Below, piece after piece: positions 38,301 to 52,600 of a DNA stretch of 64,000 bases; the first letter of the stretch is position 1; each line of letters begins with the position of its first letter. The stretch covers positions 1,830,869-1,894,868 of the forward strand of contig VFFE01009136.1 in the NCBI GenBank assembly GCA_008921705.1, given 5' to 3'. The DNA is from Burhinus oedicnemus (Eukaryota > Chordata > Aves > Charadriiformes > Burhinidae). Below the pieces are notes generated by a model, which did not search any database, was not told where the DNA came from, and saw nothing but the letters and a program-made list of their open reading frames with translations. The position numbers and the translations under genes are program-made.

Positions 38301-39458
38301 TGAAGGCATGAGTGAGAGAGGAGAACGCACACGATGGCACATGGACTGAGCAGCAGGGAGGTTTCCACACAGCACATTTTCTCTGTTCTGTTATCAGCTG
38401 ACACACTGAGTTGACAGAGATGTTACTTTGGTTAGTCCTTTTCATTTTTTGCTCTTAAGAAGTAGTTTATAAATTCTTTTCTTTTTTAACCTCGCTTTGG
38501 TAAGTCATTTGTAACAACAAGAACATCAAAACAAAAGAAAAAAGGAAAACACCTGGGCCTGAATTCATAGGTCTTAAGTTCAGGGTTAAGGCAGACTTTA
38601 TTTGCCTTTGAGGGTCAAGTAAATATCATCTAGAATTGCTGCGGATCCAACTACCATTGCAATATTCAGCCGACCATCCAGTCAGTTTGAACATAAAGCT
38701 CCAGAATTGGGATCAAGGCTTGGTGGGCACCTTCTGAGGCAAGACGAGCTTCCTGCTTAACCTCACCAAGACCGAGCAGAAATGAACATAGGAGAGATTG
38801 ATACAAGTGATATCTTTGGGCAGAAGGACTATGAGTTAAAGTGGGCATGAAGTAAGACAGTATAGGCCCATGAGGGCACAGTGATCATTTAAGAGTGCAG
38901 GTAGGGTGAAGGACCGCTGGGGTGGCTAGGTAAAGACAAGAGAAGGATCCCAGACTAGTTATAGGGTTTGTTGTGGTGAGAAAGCAGGGAAAGACAACAG
39001 TGAAGGAAGTGAGGGGAAGAGGAAGGACAGACAGGAAGGGGGGAATAGATTTGTTGGAGAAAATTTACCCAAAGTGTACAGCTTTGCAGCAGTTACGGGT
39101 ATAACCTTGTAGTAGATGGAGACATATTCTTGCTAGAGAAACTCAGAAGTCAGAAAAGGTTAGAGCTGATCTCAGACTCCCTCTAGGGAGAAGGAGACCA
39201 CTGCAGTCCAGAAATAGCAGGTAATAGCAGATAAAGAGCTGAAGTAGACTACATGGGCAGTCCTTAGCAACCACACTGTTAGAAAGTCTGCTCTTTGAAG
39301 AAGTCTTAAAATGCCAGCCAGGTGAGAATAAGCACATTGTGAGATCATAAAATAAGTAAATGTATGTGTCACAAAAAAATAAAATAGTACTTCTGTTTGC
39401 TTGAACATTATCTATTGTATTCTGGACAGTAGGAGGTTTGAGCAGGCCCCATACTAAG

Positions 39459-39490
39459 TATGTGTGTGTGTGTATGCACACATGTATGAG
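39459..39490. repeat. Short (TG)n microsatellite
   Basis: About seven TG units are followed by TATGCACACATGTATG. It is a short dinucleotide repeat with a decayed edge. Confidence 0.8.
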
Positions 39491-42379
39491 ATAAATAAGT
39501 TGATAGAATAAAAACAAATAAATCTACATTTAAATATTAACTATCACAACGGGCCAAAAGAATCACAAGGCATGGAGGATAAGATTTTTTATATTTGCTC
39601 ATCTACTGATACCACTCTTTCTTAGGCCAAATTTAATTGGAAAAAAGTGTGTAAGCAATGATGGTGCAAAGCATCAAAAGAATATCATGTCTGGTCATCA
39701 GATTGTCTTGTCACAGGCATGGTTAAATGGTAATAAAGAAAGGACCATAGAGGTAAATGGTATGTTCTAGCAAATTAAGGACTGACACATTTGCTATTCA
39801 CGTGATTTGTAGTCTTCAGTGAAAAAAAGTACATTATTGTGCTTAATTGCTTCAAATGAAAAATTTAACATTTACATATATGCATCACAGATCAGTTTAA
39901 AAGTATTATTAATTTTTATGTGACACTTTGAATGTAAAGCATTTATTATCTTGAAGAAAGATGTTTTATGTTAAACATTTATCCAAGTCAGCTTAATTTT
40001 CCCTTTATTCAGATGTTATTGTAGAAAAGTTGAAGCACCTCAGTATCTTTACAGAAGAAATTCAGTATTTGTTAAACTGAAATAACATCTAGTTCTCTAT
40101 CCAGAAACCTGAAAATGTTCCATTTAGGGGTATAGACTCAGCAAGATGACATAACCTCCAGACTTTTTTTCCTGATGTGTGAGTTTTCTGTTTGTTGCTG
40201 CCAAATAAACAGAATGAGCAAAGTGGCTCATTAGAAGGTTCACCACTTCCTAACACTGAAATAGAGTGAGTTTCATTCTGTGCAAATGCAGCTGGTTTTA
40301 TTGCACTTTGCAGCATTTAAGAAGTGGAGAAAGAAATAAAAGGTTCCTATTAAGAGCAAACAGACAACCTGCAGTTCTATTAAGGTGTTAATCTCCCTGA
40401 AACTCAGCAAAATTGCTTCTGAAACTCTACAACATAATGCTTTACATATACTGCTGTCTGGCTCAGTACTGTAAGCACAGGAAACACTGAAACAGTGTGT
40501 TCCCGTACAGTGGTAAGGATTTGTGCTTCTTCACGTAACATTTATTTTCTGTCTTTGAGTTAGTGGATCATCAGAAGTTCAGTTTTAAAATGTGGAAGCT
40601 TTAATGTGTTATCAAAATCTCACTCTTAGGACCTGATTCAAAGACCATTAAAATCAATACAAGGGCTGACTCTCATTGACATTGATAGGCTTCACATCAT
40701 GCCCTCCAGCTCATCTTTGCCCTTACAATCAGCTTCAAAATGTTGCTCAAGGAAGAGTGTGTCTTTCTTCTTATTTTTTCAGATACTTAATGAAACTGAA
40801 GCTATATATTTTTCCAGAAGCTTCTTTGCTAAGAAACTTTTAAGTGTTAAGTCCTATAGATGTATACTCTTTGATGACAATATTAAATGCACAAATTATA
40901 ACATCTGAGGTTCACACAAGTAATTGGGTCTGAGGCTGAGATAGACTTGAGTGTGTCTTTGGTACTACTTACTAGTAAACAGTATTGACAGAGTATTGTA
41001 TCACTATTGTACGTTGATGAACAATCATCTGTTAATATGATTACTCTTGGAAATATGGTGATATTTTGTTTATATTCATGTTGCCAGTGTAAGAATTCTG
41101 TAGACAGTCATTTTCATGAGCAGAGGACAGGTGATATGAGAGTAATGACAGACTTCCTACAAAGTTCAACCTTGGCTGTCTGAGAATTTTATGGGAGAAT
41201 AGGTGACTTAAAGCTCTATGCTATTTCAGTCTGTGACTATTCCTCTTAGACAAGAAAAGGGTAGTTTTATGGGTTGTTTTTTAGAGTTAACCTGCATTAT
41301 CTTTGTGAGAAACTGTAGCATGAAAAGTTTTTGACAATGTATGATTAATGTCATGGTCTGAAGAAACAAATCAAAATGTGATCTTGCCACTGCTTGTTGT
41401 GTCACATTTGAAATGAACAGTGCTTAGTGTAATAAACTACTATTTGCTTTCTGGATGAAGTTTGCAGAAGGCCACTGTGTCATCACTATTAAATTTATAA
41501 ACAGGGGTTCTGCAGGTGGACATTAAGTCTGTTGTAATGTCAGCATGAAACATCCATGATCTAATTGGCTTGCCTGCAGACACTCCATGTAGCCTCAACT
41601 TGGAAAGAAAGGTCAGAATTCAAAGAACAGATGGCAACTGGCTAAAGTAATTAAGTGCTGAAAATCCAATCCTTCTTTACACACATTGCACAGAATGTTT
41701 AATCGGAAATTTGACCATTGAAATCAGGAACTCAACATTTTTTCCCCCTTTTCTGACTCTAGGATTTCATTTTCTACTAGAAATAAAATATTTATAGCAT
41801 TAAATAAAGCATTGAATATGTTAAAAAAATCTCCTAAATAGGAGGAGAACCTTGATATGAGAAAAGGAACAATTTTAATTTAGAATGTTGTTTTCATTAT
41901 GCAAAACATCCCTGCAGGGAATAGCAGAGATGGAAAGCAAATTATTCTCTTATCATTTGTCCTCAGCACCTTGTTCTTCAGTTCAAATACAATAGATTAT
42001 GGTTCTAGTTATAGCCATATGGTCAGCAAAATAAACTGTCAAATTATTAAGAGAGGAGCAAAGTCAGGTTAATTTAAACCAAAACATCTGTTGTCACAAT
42101 ATATCTTAAAATACTGGGAAAAAGAATGATCTTAACCCACTGCTGAGGGTAAAGTAGACTCAACCTGGGTAAATTTACTTAGTTTGATTTAATTTACTGA
42201 CAATTAACACAATCTTTTTATTACTGATTCAGATATTGAGAAAAAACATAATCAGTTAAACAAACACTTAGGAAACAACCCCATTTCCCCAGGTTTGTCT
42301 CCCATTTTTTTTGCTGCTTTTTATACTTGATTCTTCCCAAGACCTTTAGAGAGGGCCTCAGTCCCTCAGGGATGTTTCT

Positions 42380-42720
42380 GCCCCAGCATGGGTTGTCCAC
42401 AGCTATGTTCCCTCAGTAGTCCCTGCTCTGGCATGGAGCATATCCTTCACAGAGTGCATCTCCAGCCGGGTCCCCAGAAATGGCCCCTTCATGTCCCCTC
42501 CATTTCTCCTCATCTGTCTCCTCACATGTCCCCTCTCCACGGTGGGCATGTGTCTTTCTTAAATATGTCAAGGTCAGTGCCCTGGGGATCCCTGACAAAC
42601 TGCAGCGCTGTTCCCATCGGTGTCAGAGCCATCCCTAACTAGCACTGGGCAGCTCGTGGCCTCACCCTGCACAGGGCATCCTGTAGCCAGCTGTGCCCAG
42701 TACACCCAATGTAGCTGTTT
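42380..42720. other. GC-richer block of unknown origin
   Basis: This block is clearly richer in G+C than its surroundings and carries repeated CATGTCCCCTCC / CACATGTCCCCTCT-like phrases near 42492-42537. It is not CpG-rich. Frames of 84 codons (plus) and 61 codons (minus) are open but have no known motif. It could be an old diverged repeat or a retained segment of an older element. No identity is claimed. Confidence 0.35.
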
Positions 42721-45700
42721 GATTACTTTTACTAGTGTTTAGAAAAAAATGAACAGTCAACAAAACCAAGTTGCAAATATGTTACTCATTACTTTCTCTG
42801 TTTCCCATGGGTAGTCTAAAGTTTTTGTAGTTTTAAGTTTACGTGACAAAGGACTACCATCACATAATGTGCCGTTACATAATGTGCCATCCCTAGAAAA
42901 TAGATAAAGAAACTGGTGCAGGTGCCATAATATTGTGCCTTTCACTATGACTTTGAGATAGCTGAGATAGCTTAGTTGCTACTTCCAAGAGGTCTTCAGA
43001 TAGCATTTCTTATAAAAAAAGAATGTTGGAAGGACAGTTTACTGCACAATTTTGAGCAGAAGCGAAAAATTTACTCCTTATAGTTTAGGTGCTCCCATCA
43101 CGCACACCCTGGCCTACCACTGTCCTGTGATTAATGAAGTGGAAGGCACAGAGAACAGTGCAAGACAACAATTAATGGCTACTAAAAATTGCAGACACGC
43201 AGGTTTGACTCCATAACACCAAATGAACAAAGCTGTTCATACTGCACAAATTTGCATTAAAAATTTTGAGGTAGATTTTAACCTAAGATCAATGTATGGC
43301 TTTTCTACTGCAACACATATGTATTTGCGATACACATTTCAGGCCAATGTATAGTCACAATGAAAAAAACCCCGATGACTCATGGAGAACTCAGCAACAG
43401 GAATACTTCAAAGTGAGATTGGTTTCAGGAAGATATAGCAAAGGATATCAGATATTCTGGTGACTAATCATTTTGTGTAAACCTATATTAGAATTGAACG
43501 AATATGTTAGACATCTTTTTCATGCTTGAGGCTTAGGCCTGAGAAAGGTACAAACTTGTGTGCTCTAATGATTTCTGTAATTGCTATATTTGTTTCAGAT
43601 TCGATACTGAATTACAAAACAAACTTAAATCTTTTTAAACTCTAAACTTCAACACAAAAAATGATCAAATAATTAGAATTTAAAAAACCTTTGTGGATTT
43701 CTTTTATAGCTATTACTCCCTATGGAGAAATGGAACATGCATGGAGCAAATTCTTATCCCCCTTTCATTCTTGTTTCTAAAGAAGAAGAGGACAGGGGAC
43801 GGGGAGGGTGTGCATGCAGGAATTCAAAGTTTTATGTTAGTTTATACTGCATGCATGGATTCATAGTTCTTTATTGTTCACACTCAGTTGCTAGTGATTC
43901 CTGATTATCTTATGTCTAATGGGTGCATGCCTTGCCTTTTTTACACTAGTAAATATCATTCTTTGATCTGATGAATTACTATGCATCAAATACAGATTCA
44001 TTTATAGTTCTTTCTGTAGATAACTTTTTGTTTGTATGTAGCTCAAGGACATCTCAGATGATTCTTTTAGTTACTGTGGCTTCGCTTACTTTAGTCTCAC
44101 TTACTTATAAGGACATAAACCACCACAATCTCGCCAAAACGTTGCTGAAACCTTGGAGAACTCTACAAAACTGACATGTGTCAAAAATACAGAGAGAAAA
44201 GATGTCAGCTCATTTCATACTAAGAAACCTACTAGTAACCTCTGATAATGCCTAACTGTAAACTACAGGCTTTGACAGACAATTCTTATGGTTCATTCAC
44301 AGTTTTTGCTCTTCCTGACATAATCTTACTCACTTCTTTTGGGTGAGAAATGAGAAGTGTTTACTCTTAGAATCTGACTGAAGCTTAGCAGTTTAAAAAT
44401 AGCTAAATCTTCTTTAATTTTTCATTAAATTAGAAAAAAATCCCACCCTTAGCAGCAACATTTTGTCTTTTCAGTCAATCAGTCAGTCTGTCTCTGGCAC
44501 ACTCTGCATGAACACACTTTACACATTTTTATTATTTGATTGTTTCTGTGTTTTCCAAAGCTGTATATTCTTGACAGTGAAGATAATCTATCAGAATCAT
44601 AAAAATCTACCTTGGCAGCCAGAATACGAGAATCATTCTTTGAATAAAGTAAACATGAAAATCAGTCCTCAAATAAGGTTTACTCCTCTGGCACTTAAAA
44701 GAAGCCAACGGTACTAGGTAAAACCACAGTGAAATTAGAAGTGAGAAACTTTAAGATTCTCTTCAGTTCATCACATCATTATCACAACATTGATCCTTTT
44801 TTGGTTATATTTATTCTTCTCTTAGTCCTTTTAGTAGAATCTTATCATGGAGCACTTGTAGGACCCATCCACAGCTCTGCAAAACAAAATTAACCACAAG
44901 GAGAGAAAACGTAAAAATATGTGAATATGGAACTGAGGAAAAACTAGCAGCTGCTATCACCTAATTCATATGGTTCAGAATCTACTGTCACCAATCCAAG
45001 TGGCATGGTAAATACAAAATCGTAAAATGGATTGGAAAGAAACAATTGGTTCATCATAAAATTCTGAATATTGGCTCTTGTATTCACTTGTTTCACTGAT
45101 TACCACCCCTTCCTCAAAGCCGTCTGTCTCATAAGGTGGCAGCAACAGGTGGCAAATTTCTTCTGTGGGATACTAATCTTTGATGTAAGTTAATTTCATT
45201 TTTTTCCAAGACAGGTCATTTTCAAACTGTATAAATCAGCATGGCTCCACTGAAACCAATGGAATAATACTGATTTGCACCATTTTTCTCTCCTCGACCT
45301 TCCTTATTTGTTTCTTTGTTTCTTCTGGTTACATGTGTAAGATATAAATTTTATTCACAAGTCACGTATATTTGAACCCAAGCATATGAGAGTAAACAGA
45401 AAGACTGTCAATGACATCTATAGGCTTTGAAATAAATCCAAGGTTAAAGGAGACAAAAATTTCATAAATATACTTTTCCATAGGAACACATGTACTTGTG
45501 TTTTTGTTTTGCTTGGTCATGTTTTAATAAAGTGCTTCTAAAGAAACATTTTACACCAACTTGTTGAAATCCTGACAAAAAGTGGTTACCAAATTGTCTT
45601 GCACTGTCTAGGCGGACAGAAAGCACAGAGAAGAGTCGTAGTTAAAATGGCATTAGAGAGCAGAGGAAGAGATGAGGCTGGGTGAAGCAAAATATTAACC

Positions 45701-48700
45701 ATGAATAACGGAAGTACAATGTGACAAAATAGAAAAAGAGGAAAAAGTGGCTGGAAAAGTCATTATTTTAGACTATAGGATGGCAACACTCTTTGGGTAG
45801 ATGAAGCCACCACTGAAAGAATGAATCAGAATTGTGACGGAGTGTTCTGACTACAAAAAGAGTTTGAAGCGAGCAGTTCCTCCATGCAAAGCAGAAGTTT
45901 TCCAATATTTGTTTTCACGCTGAAATAGCTGGGGATGATGTTGCAACATGAGAGATGCTGATTTGGGATCCTGAGGACGATAGCAGGATGGAGCATCAGA
46001 AAATGCAAACATTAGTTTTGGTGCAACCTTACACAATATATTTCACTTAGATTTCTGTGCAATCCTTCCAGTTCATTTTTTTCTTTTTTTCTTCTTGATG
46101 GCTATTAACATTTCCGTAAAACACTGATTTTAGAGATGGAAAGTGTTCAATCTGAATTTTCATCAGCCTTGTGTAGGAACAGATTCCTATTTACTACTAA
46201 ATGATACAGGATTAGACTTGACAGCAGAATGCAATGACATATTTTCTAGGGGGTTTACGACAAACCTTTTGAAGGAAGGTACTTATTTTTTTCAGAATGT
46301 ATAAACACTTCAGGTTTCTGTCTAGATATCACATACTATTTCTACAAAATATTATTCTTCTCGAACTTTGTCATGAACTAGAGGCAGTCTCACCTTTAAT
46401 AATTTATGAACTGATGGGATTGTTGCCTTAAATGTTCTGTTGTCTACACCTATAAACACATAAAATACTGCTTTGTCTTGGACTTTTTAGCGACTTGTGA
46501 ATGCTGCTGTAAAATAACCCTCATAGCACAATATATCACAAGAAGGTTACACTGTAACTCGGCTCCTGTGATTTGCTCTCCACTTCTGAAGAGCTCCGAA
46601 CTGTCTGCAGATTACAGGCAAAGAAATCCTACAACAGAGAGAAACCCATTTTGGGCTTAAATGCATTGCAACCAGATCCCAAACAGGAGCTTCCTGTACA
46701 CAGTTCCTGTTACTCTTCCTCAGAGGCATCGGGAGTGATTTTCCAAACTGGTGGCTGCCTGATGCCTCTTACATAAATCACAGTTTGATTCAGGAAAGTT
46801 AAGGCCAAAACTCTGCATTCAAGGTTGTCTAGGAAAAAAAATTCAGCACATAGTGACTATGCCTGTCCCTGCGCCGCCGCAGGTAGACTGACCAACGTGT
46901 GGTCAGAGAGCAGGGAAGAGCAGATGCAATTCAGAGTGTATTTATGTACTACAAAGAAGTCCAGATATTTAATAGTGGAAAGTGTATTAAATACGTTTCA
47001 AAAGTAATTTGCAATATGAAGACTTGCCTAAAAGTGTTCTGAAAGAATATTTTTTTTTCCTTTTTAACCTTGTGTTTCTTTTTCTACAAAAATGCTACGT
47101 TACATAAATTTTAAAAAGATGGATGGCAGACATCCAGAAAAACAGACCTTTGCATAGAGCAATTGTTTTTCTACTGCTAAGGTAGAAAATCAATAGTGCA
47201 TCAAATCTGCTTTGTTCTTGAAACTCTAAGGGCTTTGGGTCCAGATGGGTACATAAAAAAATTACTTACCTCAGCTTGCATGTATATATTAGAAAGAAAA
47301 AAACAACCAAATAAACAAGCCAGAGCTTTAAAGTATGTTCAATTTAATATTTTATTCATCTTATACATCATACAGATCAAATTTAATCTGACCCAGAAAA
47401 TACTACTTCATTTTCCAACAGGAATCTTTGCCCATTTAGTAGTGGCATATAATTAGGTATTTATGTTTTGAAGCACTATTTTTTCTATCACTATTATACA
47501 CTCTGAAACTTAATATGATTATAGTAGGGACACAGAAAAAACTATCCTTAACTTTTGCCAGTGTTTCTGTAAATATCATCTTTGATAAATACATCAGTAG
47601 ACAGAGGGACAGAGAACATAATAAAAAGGCTAGAGTGCTGGAAAACTGAAACTTGATTTTAAATTCACAAGTTTGTATTAAAATTGTTAAAAATGTCTAG
47701 CGATTTTTATTACATCAGTTACTTCATGACTGATTTGAAACACCTTACTGGCTTGGAAATGTCAGAAGTTATGTAGCTGATCTTTAATGAACAAGGTGGT
47801 GTATCTGTCTTAAACTGGGAACTCCACTGAAGTGACTAGCATTTCCATTCACTGTCAGAAGCTTTGGCCCTGATTCAAAAGTTTCAGAATTGGGAAATGG
47901 CCTAAATGTTCAACTGTTTGTGAATATTTTATACTTAAAAATGCTTTTAATCCCAAAGGATTTATCCATAAAATTTATTTCTGGTAGAAAACACCATTTT
48001 TTATCAAAGTCAGCAATCTAATGAACAAGAGTCAAATAGCAAATTCTAGTTACAATCCTTACAGTGAATAGGCTTCTCTGGGATTTTTATTCTTAATTTT
48101 ATCCATGATCTCACACAGTTTTCATTTCTGTCAATGGAAACAATTTGTCTTTAATTCAAAACGGGTTATACTTTGAGCAGACAGTATTTGGACTTCTACC
48201 CAATGAATTGACAAGTTGATATTTCTTTGCTGAAAAAGAAAGAATCTAGATCATGTTATAAACTCAGAAGTACTTCAATTAATACTCCTAGATGAAGCCA
48301 GTGTCCTAGCAACAGTTTTGGAAAGAGAATCTGTTTCATTATGGTAATTCTTTTCTTCTAATGCAAGTGATGAATTCACAGCCCACAGAGTCCAACCACT
48401 CTGTAGTATATATGTAATATTGTAACAGAGGAAGCATAATTCCCTATCTGTCTGAAGAAGGTAAATGCTATAAAACATGGCGCTTCCTATTACAGCAGCA
48501 GTAAATATAGAAATGCATGCTATGGCTTAGCAAATCAAATCGTCTGCATCGGCTGGTAAACATATAGGGGAATTCCCTTGGACCTCACAAAACCTTATTC
48601 CACATTCCTTGAGCCAAAGCCCTCCCTAATGTCTTCAAACATATGTAAGATTTGTAGTTAAAGAACAAAACCCACAACTGTAACAGATATCAACGGATAC

Positions 48701-49596
48701 CAAGGGAATTGTCAGTGTCCTAGGTCCCTTGCCACAGATGATCCAATAAGCAGACCACATGTAAAAGAGAAAGAAACACTACATGGAAGGCTCTTCTTTC
48801 TCTACTTGTATCTAAATTCTAAGTCAAGCAAGGCAAACCAGAATGGTAAATGATGTTGCCTTTACTTTACAACCAACCACAATATTTCTCATAGCCGTTT
48901 GGCAAAAAAAGCCTACAGAAAGTATACAGAGAAGTACTGGCTGCTTTTGGAACAAAAGGTTTGAGTCTGCAGTCCTCCCAGTTCAGAGCCTGCAGACTGT
49001 GCCCATTCTTGTATTGATTGTCAGTGATTCATTTTGCTTTCTTTGTACTCTGCAATGCCTTTAAACAGACAGGGAATGGCACATAGTTGTGAACAAATGT
49101 TAGTTTGATGAATGACTCAGTTAGAGCATGCCAGGTATCTTGATGCAAAAGAACGTCGCATATGATATAACAATTTTGGGCTACAGTTAGAAACCAAACA
49201 CAGCATAAGATAGCTTTTGGGTGGGCAAGAAGGAAATGGAGGTCAGGCTTCCCCACAGTTTCACCATTTATCTGCACTTTGAGAGCTAGGCTAGCTGCCT
49301 CTGACATGGAGTGGGTGGAATGCCATGTGCTGGTGTCGAGACTTAAAAAGCATGTTATTTGTGTCAGTCTATTTGAATTTCTCCACATCCTTTAGGACAC
49401 TGTCATCTCCCTTTCCAAATACTTCACCAAGGTAAGGATTAGGCAAAATCTGGTCATAGTTTGTTATCTATCCGTGTCATGGCTGGTTTTCGTCTTGTCA
49501 GCTTCTGTATATTTTTAAAACATTTAATTTTTTTTTTTCCAGGAAAAGTCTTGTGTTCTAGGAATCTTGATGTGCGGATTTTGTTGGCTGAATGTG

Positions 49597-49670
49597 TTAG
49601 TGTTTTTTTGTTTGGTTGGCTTTTTGTGGGGTTTTTGTTTGTTGTTTTTGGTTTGGCTTGGTTTTAGTTT
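49597..49670. repeat. T/G-rich low-complexity tract
   Basis: Imperfect GTTTTTTG/GGTTTGG units make up the tract. The open frames crossing it yield Phe/Val/Gly-rich peptides that are translations of the tract and not genes. Confidence 0.7.
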
Positions 49671-52600
49671 TCAGAAGTGTTTTTCCAATTAATGATTATG
49701 GCTATTGTAACATAGCTGCCATTCTCACCAGTGCTTCTGGTAGTGCTTCTCAGCACTTTCATATGCAGGCTCTAGGAATAATGCTCCAAGCAAATTTGGT
49801 GAAGGAACATGCCTCCTGGCTGAGGAGAGAGCAGGTCTTTTTGCATCGCATTAGCAGTACCAAGGGCAACAAGATGGGAGCTAGTTCTTGCCTTTTCCCA
49901 CTGAGATATAAATTTCATTCTCTTACAGAGATTCTATCTGTGCCGTTATTCTGAGCTAACAAAATCAGACGTTCACTGTTAGGTCACACAGCTCTATTCA
50001 TACACTAGTTACAATAATAGAAAATACAGTTAGAATTTAATTACCACTGACATAATCTGCTCAACAAATGATCTCCCTACTCGCACTATATATTACATCC
50101 TTCACATTTCATGTGATTTGGTATACAGCAAAGGCAATTATGGTTAGGTTCCCATTCAGACTTCGCACTACAACTTCCAAGGGGAAAAAGCTTTATTGTC
50201 CAATTGAGAAGTGACAAGAAACTAAAATTCTGCCATTTTATTGTCTGTGATTTTGTTATCACTTGCTTCTCACAGAACTCCGTTACACTATTTTCAAATA
50301 TATGTATACAGAAATCAATATTCTTATACATAACACTTTACTGTGTCTTAAAGCCTAGCATTTGCAGATGCAATAGTTAGGCATAATTGGAAAAGCCAGT
50401 CTCAGTGAGAAAAAACCACCACACATGCAGAAAGGCGGACAAATGCCGTGGGGAGGAGAGGGTGGGTGAACACAGAGGCTTATGTGAAGGAAGGGAAGGA
50501 CCAAGGAGAGGGCTGTGAGAGCCTTCTTTGGAGATTAGAGCAGTTGGAGGGAGGAAAGTTTATTAAGGGAGGGAAAGACCCTGCTCTCAAACATACATAT
50601 CTTACCACAGCTTCCGAATCCCACTTAATTCTTCCTGAAACTCTAAATGCTCAGTGAGGTACCTTAGGCTCCTCAGGCACACCTCAGGCACTCCTGTTCT
50701 CTTTCGCTCCATCCCTCTGACTTCTGGCAAATCCAGCCTACTTTAATACTAATTTTAATAACATAGAAAGAACTGGGTAAAGGAATAGAAATTACAAAAC
50801 AAGGTATTTGGGTAATGCTCCAGACAATAAAGCTATGGGGAATGCAGTATTAGACCTGCTTTTAGCATTTGGATAAATGGTTTTCTTAACAAAGATCACA
50901 GGTTACCATGAGCTTCTCCCCTTTTCTCATTTTCCAGCAAGAAATGCAAGAAATACAATGGAAGTGACCAGTCTATGGACAGTCAGAACACGAGAACTTG
51001 ATTAATAAACACATAATACAGTAATTAAAAACACTGGGAAATGGGTATCAGAGAAGCATAGAGACAAAACAGAATGCTAGACTTCCGCACAAAAAAAGAG
51101 TAGTGAAATCAGGAATGTATTAGTGCTTATTGAGCTCACACAACATTACAGATAAGAAAAGGAAGGTAAATAAGGAAGGTAAAATAAGATGGGGGCTGTG
51201 AGTAACTCAGAATGGAGTCACATGAATCAATACCATGTCTGACACATAAGAACTGACACGTCTATGAAAACAGTCAGCAATTATGTCTGAAACATGGGCA
51301 CAGCCAATATAATTATAAGATAAATACTTTACCCTTAGCAAATGAAACAATAAGAAGATGTTTTTGTGTGATACTGAGAAGCAGAAAAATGTTTTTGCCA
51401 CAGAGTTGAGAACTCAGTAACTTTGTGGATAGTGAAAAAAAATGCTGTAATTAAAGATAAAATCTAAATTTTAAATTAATTTTTTAATTGAAAGACAGAG
51501 ACTTAACCCATATATCATGCGTCCTAGTTAAGGAGGGCAGCTGATTTGTCCATAAAAAGGAATGAAAATTGTGAATCAATAATTCAGCACAAATAATCAG
51601 AATGAAATTGAAGGAATTCAGACCACAGGATGAAGACAGACTAAATGATAATACAGAGGAAAAAGTGTAATAAACTGGAGTACTTATTTCCCTGTGCTGA
51701 AAATACAGCAGGAAGATCTGAAAAGAGGACCAGTACATGCAGAAGTGGAGGATGCAGAAATTTCCTGTGAAAAGGAAGATATTTGTAACATGTTTGTAAT
51801 CTCTGTCATGACTCTCAAGGTACACGTCTTGGAAAGTGAGCTGCCGTTCATTCGTCATAAATACAACTGGGTGCATGCAGGCTATCAATAAGAAACACAT
51901 GAAACAAGAGATGTTATCACTTACTTTGTGTAGCAATTAACACACAGCAGTACCACCTGCTGCTGAGTAGTAAGACAATATTTAATTGCCGTACAAGGCC
52001 AGAATAGTCTCAGTGCAAGGGAAAGAGAAAAACAATAATAATTCAAGTTTGTAATGTGGTTGCTTGGAATAGAATTCAAGTATGAATGATAGAATGCCAG
52101 CAGTTTTTAATAGGGACAAGGCTTGTACTGAAAAAAGAATTAATTTCTGCACTCTCTGGAATGCCTAATTGCCTAATCACCATTAAGATCACAAGGCACA
52201 TGCACACAGACATGCAGATATAAGCTATTGGAAGGAAGATGAAGCTGCCAAGTGCATCGAAGTGACTGCAACACTTGATTCTGAGGGTCCAACAGAGCTG
52301 TGATACACATGAGAAAAGCCACGACTGCTTGCAGGTCCATCAGGTAGGTAGCTGTCAGTCAAACACCTCCACATAGGACAAAGACATCTTTTTGGAAATG
52401 GAGTTACAGTATATCATCACAAGTGAAGAACCAAGAAGAAAAAACTACAATACTCATATTTTGAATAATTTTTCCTTGAAATAACAAAGACAAATGTCAT
52501 TGGAAGTTATAGTCTTTTACAAGAAATTGCATGAACTGCATGTAAAAGTCAAGAGTCTGTTTAATAATTTTGCAAACTTAGGATGTGATGAATATATTCA

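Noticed and set aside
49029..49388. 119-codon minus-strand frame
   Set aside because: Cys/Trp-rich but without a domain pattern, signal peptide or splice acceptor that would support it.
51484..51936. 150-codon open frame on the minus strand
   Set aside because: The opposite strand is also partly open, the peptide is rich in Phe/Ser/Cys without domain pattern, and no splice sites or family motifs are seen. Chance frames of this size are expected in 64 kb.
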